Positions 14,360-14,979 of a stretch of 14,979 nucleotides of DNA are shown here, piece by piece. The stretch covers positions 1 through 14,979 of the forward strand of contig JAUWZT010000057.1 in NCBI GenBank assembly GCA_030615145.1, given 5' to 3'. Made by a program: the position numbers and the translations under genes. Source of the DNA: Promethearchaeota archaeon. GTDB taxonomy: Archaea > Asgardarchaeota > Lokiarchaeia > Sigyniarchaeales > SOKP01. Position 1 is the first letter of the stretch, and each line of letters begins with the position of its first letter. Under the pieces are notes generated by a model. It was given only the letters and a program-made list of their open reading frames with translations, made no database searches and was not told where the DNA came from.

Positions 14360-14441
14360 ATTTGTTTTACTTTATGATAATATTATTAATCTTCAATTTC
14401 TTCCAAATTAAGGTGTTATATCCAAAATCTTTATTTTTTAA

Positions 14442-14979
14442 TTATTTAAACATTTCCATGAAGGCACCGAGCCTTGTCTTCATTTGATCGATGCTCTCTC
14501 CAATTTTGTTAAATGTAATTGCTGTTGTGGGTATTTCAAGTTCTCGACGCACCTTTTCTCTCAGCATTGTATAACAATTTGAAATAGAATGACATCCAAA
14601 CAATTGAAAAAATATAAGACCATCGGCGTTTAATTTTTTTGCCACTCTCAAATATGAGTCAGTTAATGTGTCGTTATCACAGCCAATACCTGCTTCTGTT
14701 GCATTCATAAGAAACCGAGCGTATTCCTCTACTGGATTTGTGTGTGGTGCGGTAGGTATTCCTTCCAGGAATTTTATTATGTCCCAGTCAGCATAAATCG
14801 CTCTCCCGCCTAGTTCATATATAATATCGTGGGTTTTTGGTTCCCATCCTCCGAATATGGGGGTTACAAAAATACGCGGCATTTTAGACACATCCATTCC
14901 AATTCCCTTTCTTATTCTTTCCCGCATTTCGTCTACGAGTGAAATTAAATTATCCCTGTATCGTATCGAATTAGAATTA
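14442..14979 (-). CDS. 2-hydroxyacyl-CoA dehydratase (HgdB-like) protein, C-terminal part (cut by window edge)
   Basis: The reverse frame is open from the edge to the stop at 14442 and aligns with the intact paralogue from about residue 254 to its end. It begins NSNSIRYRDN, LISLVDEMRERIRKGIGM, versus NSNAQRYLEN, MSQLVKEMRERIRKGIGM. ATG 14927 is therefore an internal methionine and the gene continues outside the window. Retained features are GGRAIYADWD, GIGCDNDT and the likely third cluster cysteine in LFGCHSISNC. No frameshift or stop is seen, so this copy may be functional. It is convergent with the opine dehydrogenase, 82 nt away, and is closest to the deleted copy at 8174-8577. Confidence 0.85.
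   Translation of the reverse strand, partial: NSNSIRYRDNLISLVDEMRERIRKGIGMDVSKMPRIFVTPIFGGWEPKTHDIIYELGGRAIYADWDIIKFLEGIPTAPHTNPVEEYARFLMNATEAGIGCDNDTLTDSYLRVAKKLNADGLIFFQLFGCHSISNCYTMLREKVRRELEIPTTAITFNKIGESIDQMKTRLGAFMEMFK

Noticed and set aside
1..14979. CRISPR array, tRNA or rRNA genes
   Set aside because: No regularly spaced 25-40 nt repeats and no cloverleaf or rRNA-like GC-rich segment were seen on reading. A tRNA scan would confirm.
1..14979. Transposase or complete insertion sequence behind the repeats
   Set aside because: No transposase or integrase motif appears in any frame, and the repeats are short and not arranged as terminal inverted repeats around a gene.

Overview
The window is AT-rich (roughly 70% A+T by eye), with long AT-rich spacers, several TTG/GTG starts and poorly conserved Shine-Dalgarno sites. 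It carries PAS-type histidine kinases with no response regulator beside them, a Lys-rich coiled-coil protein, a 2-hydroxyacyl-CoA dehydratase (HgdB) paralogue family and TATA-like elements. This fits an anaerobic archaeon, possibly Asgard/Lokiarchaeota-like. An AT-rich anaerobic bacterium cannot be excluded, because no rRNA or ribosomal marker is present.

Layout. Positions 1-414 (-) hold the N-terminal part of a GH13 (alpha-amylase family) enzyme cut by the window edge. A coiled-coil protein follows at 611-1195 (+). A minus-strand block from 5841 down to 1245 holds an intact HgdB-like protein, a decayed HgdB scrap, a frameshifted GAF-domain scrap, a membrane PAS-PAS-PAS histidine kinase and a small TPR protein. 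The 59-bp start region of the TPR gene is duplicated just upstream of the kinase. Positions 5842-6570 are a long spacer without a convincing gene. A soluble PAS histidine kinase lies at 6571-7764 (+), followed by a doubtful small ORF. Two further broken HgdB copies lie at 8174-8577 and 8664-8805 (-).

Positions 8977-14359 (+) hold the most interesting part: a D-Ala-D-Ala-ligase-like ATP-grasp enzyme, an alanine/ornithine-type PLP racemase, a cobalamin-binding protein of an apparently uncharacterised family, and an octopine/nopaline-type (opine) dehydrogenase. The last two overlap by 4 nt (ATGA); the first two are 42 nt apart; a spacer of about 430 nt separates the pairs. The right edge (14442-14979, -) is the C-terminal part of another HgdB-like gene.

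How the genes may work together (inference): racemase, ATP-grasp ligase, B12 protein and opine dehydrogenase together suggest metabolism of a D-amino acid. Possibilities are formation of a small opine- or dipeptide-like compound, or a B12-dependent route for a basic amino acid. No known pathway with exactly this set is recognised here. The minus-strand HgdB copies appear to be a family that has duplicated and decayed repeatedly in this locus.
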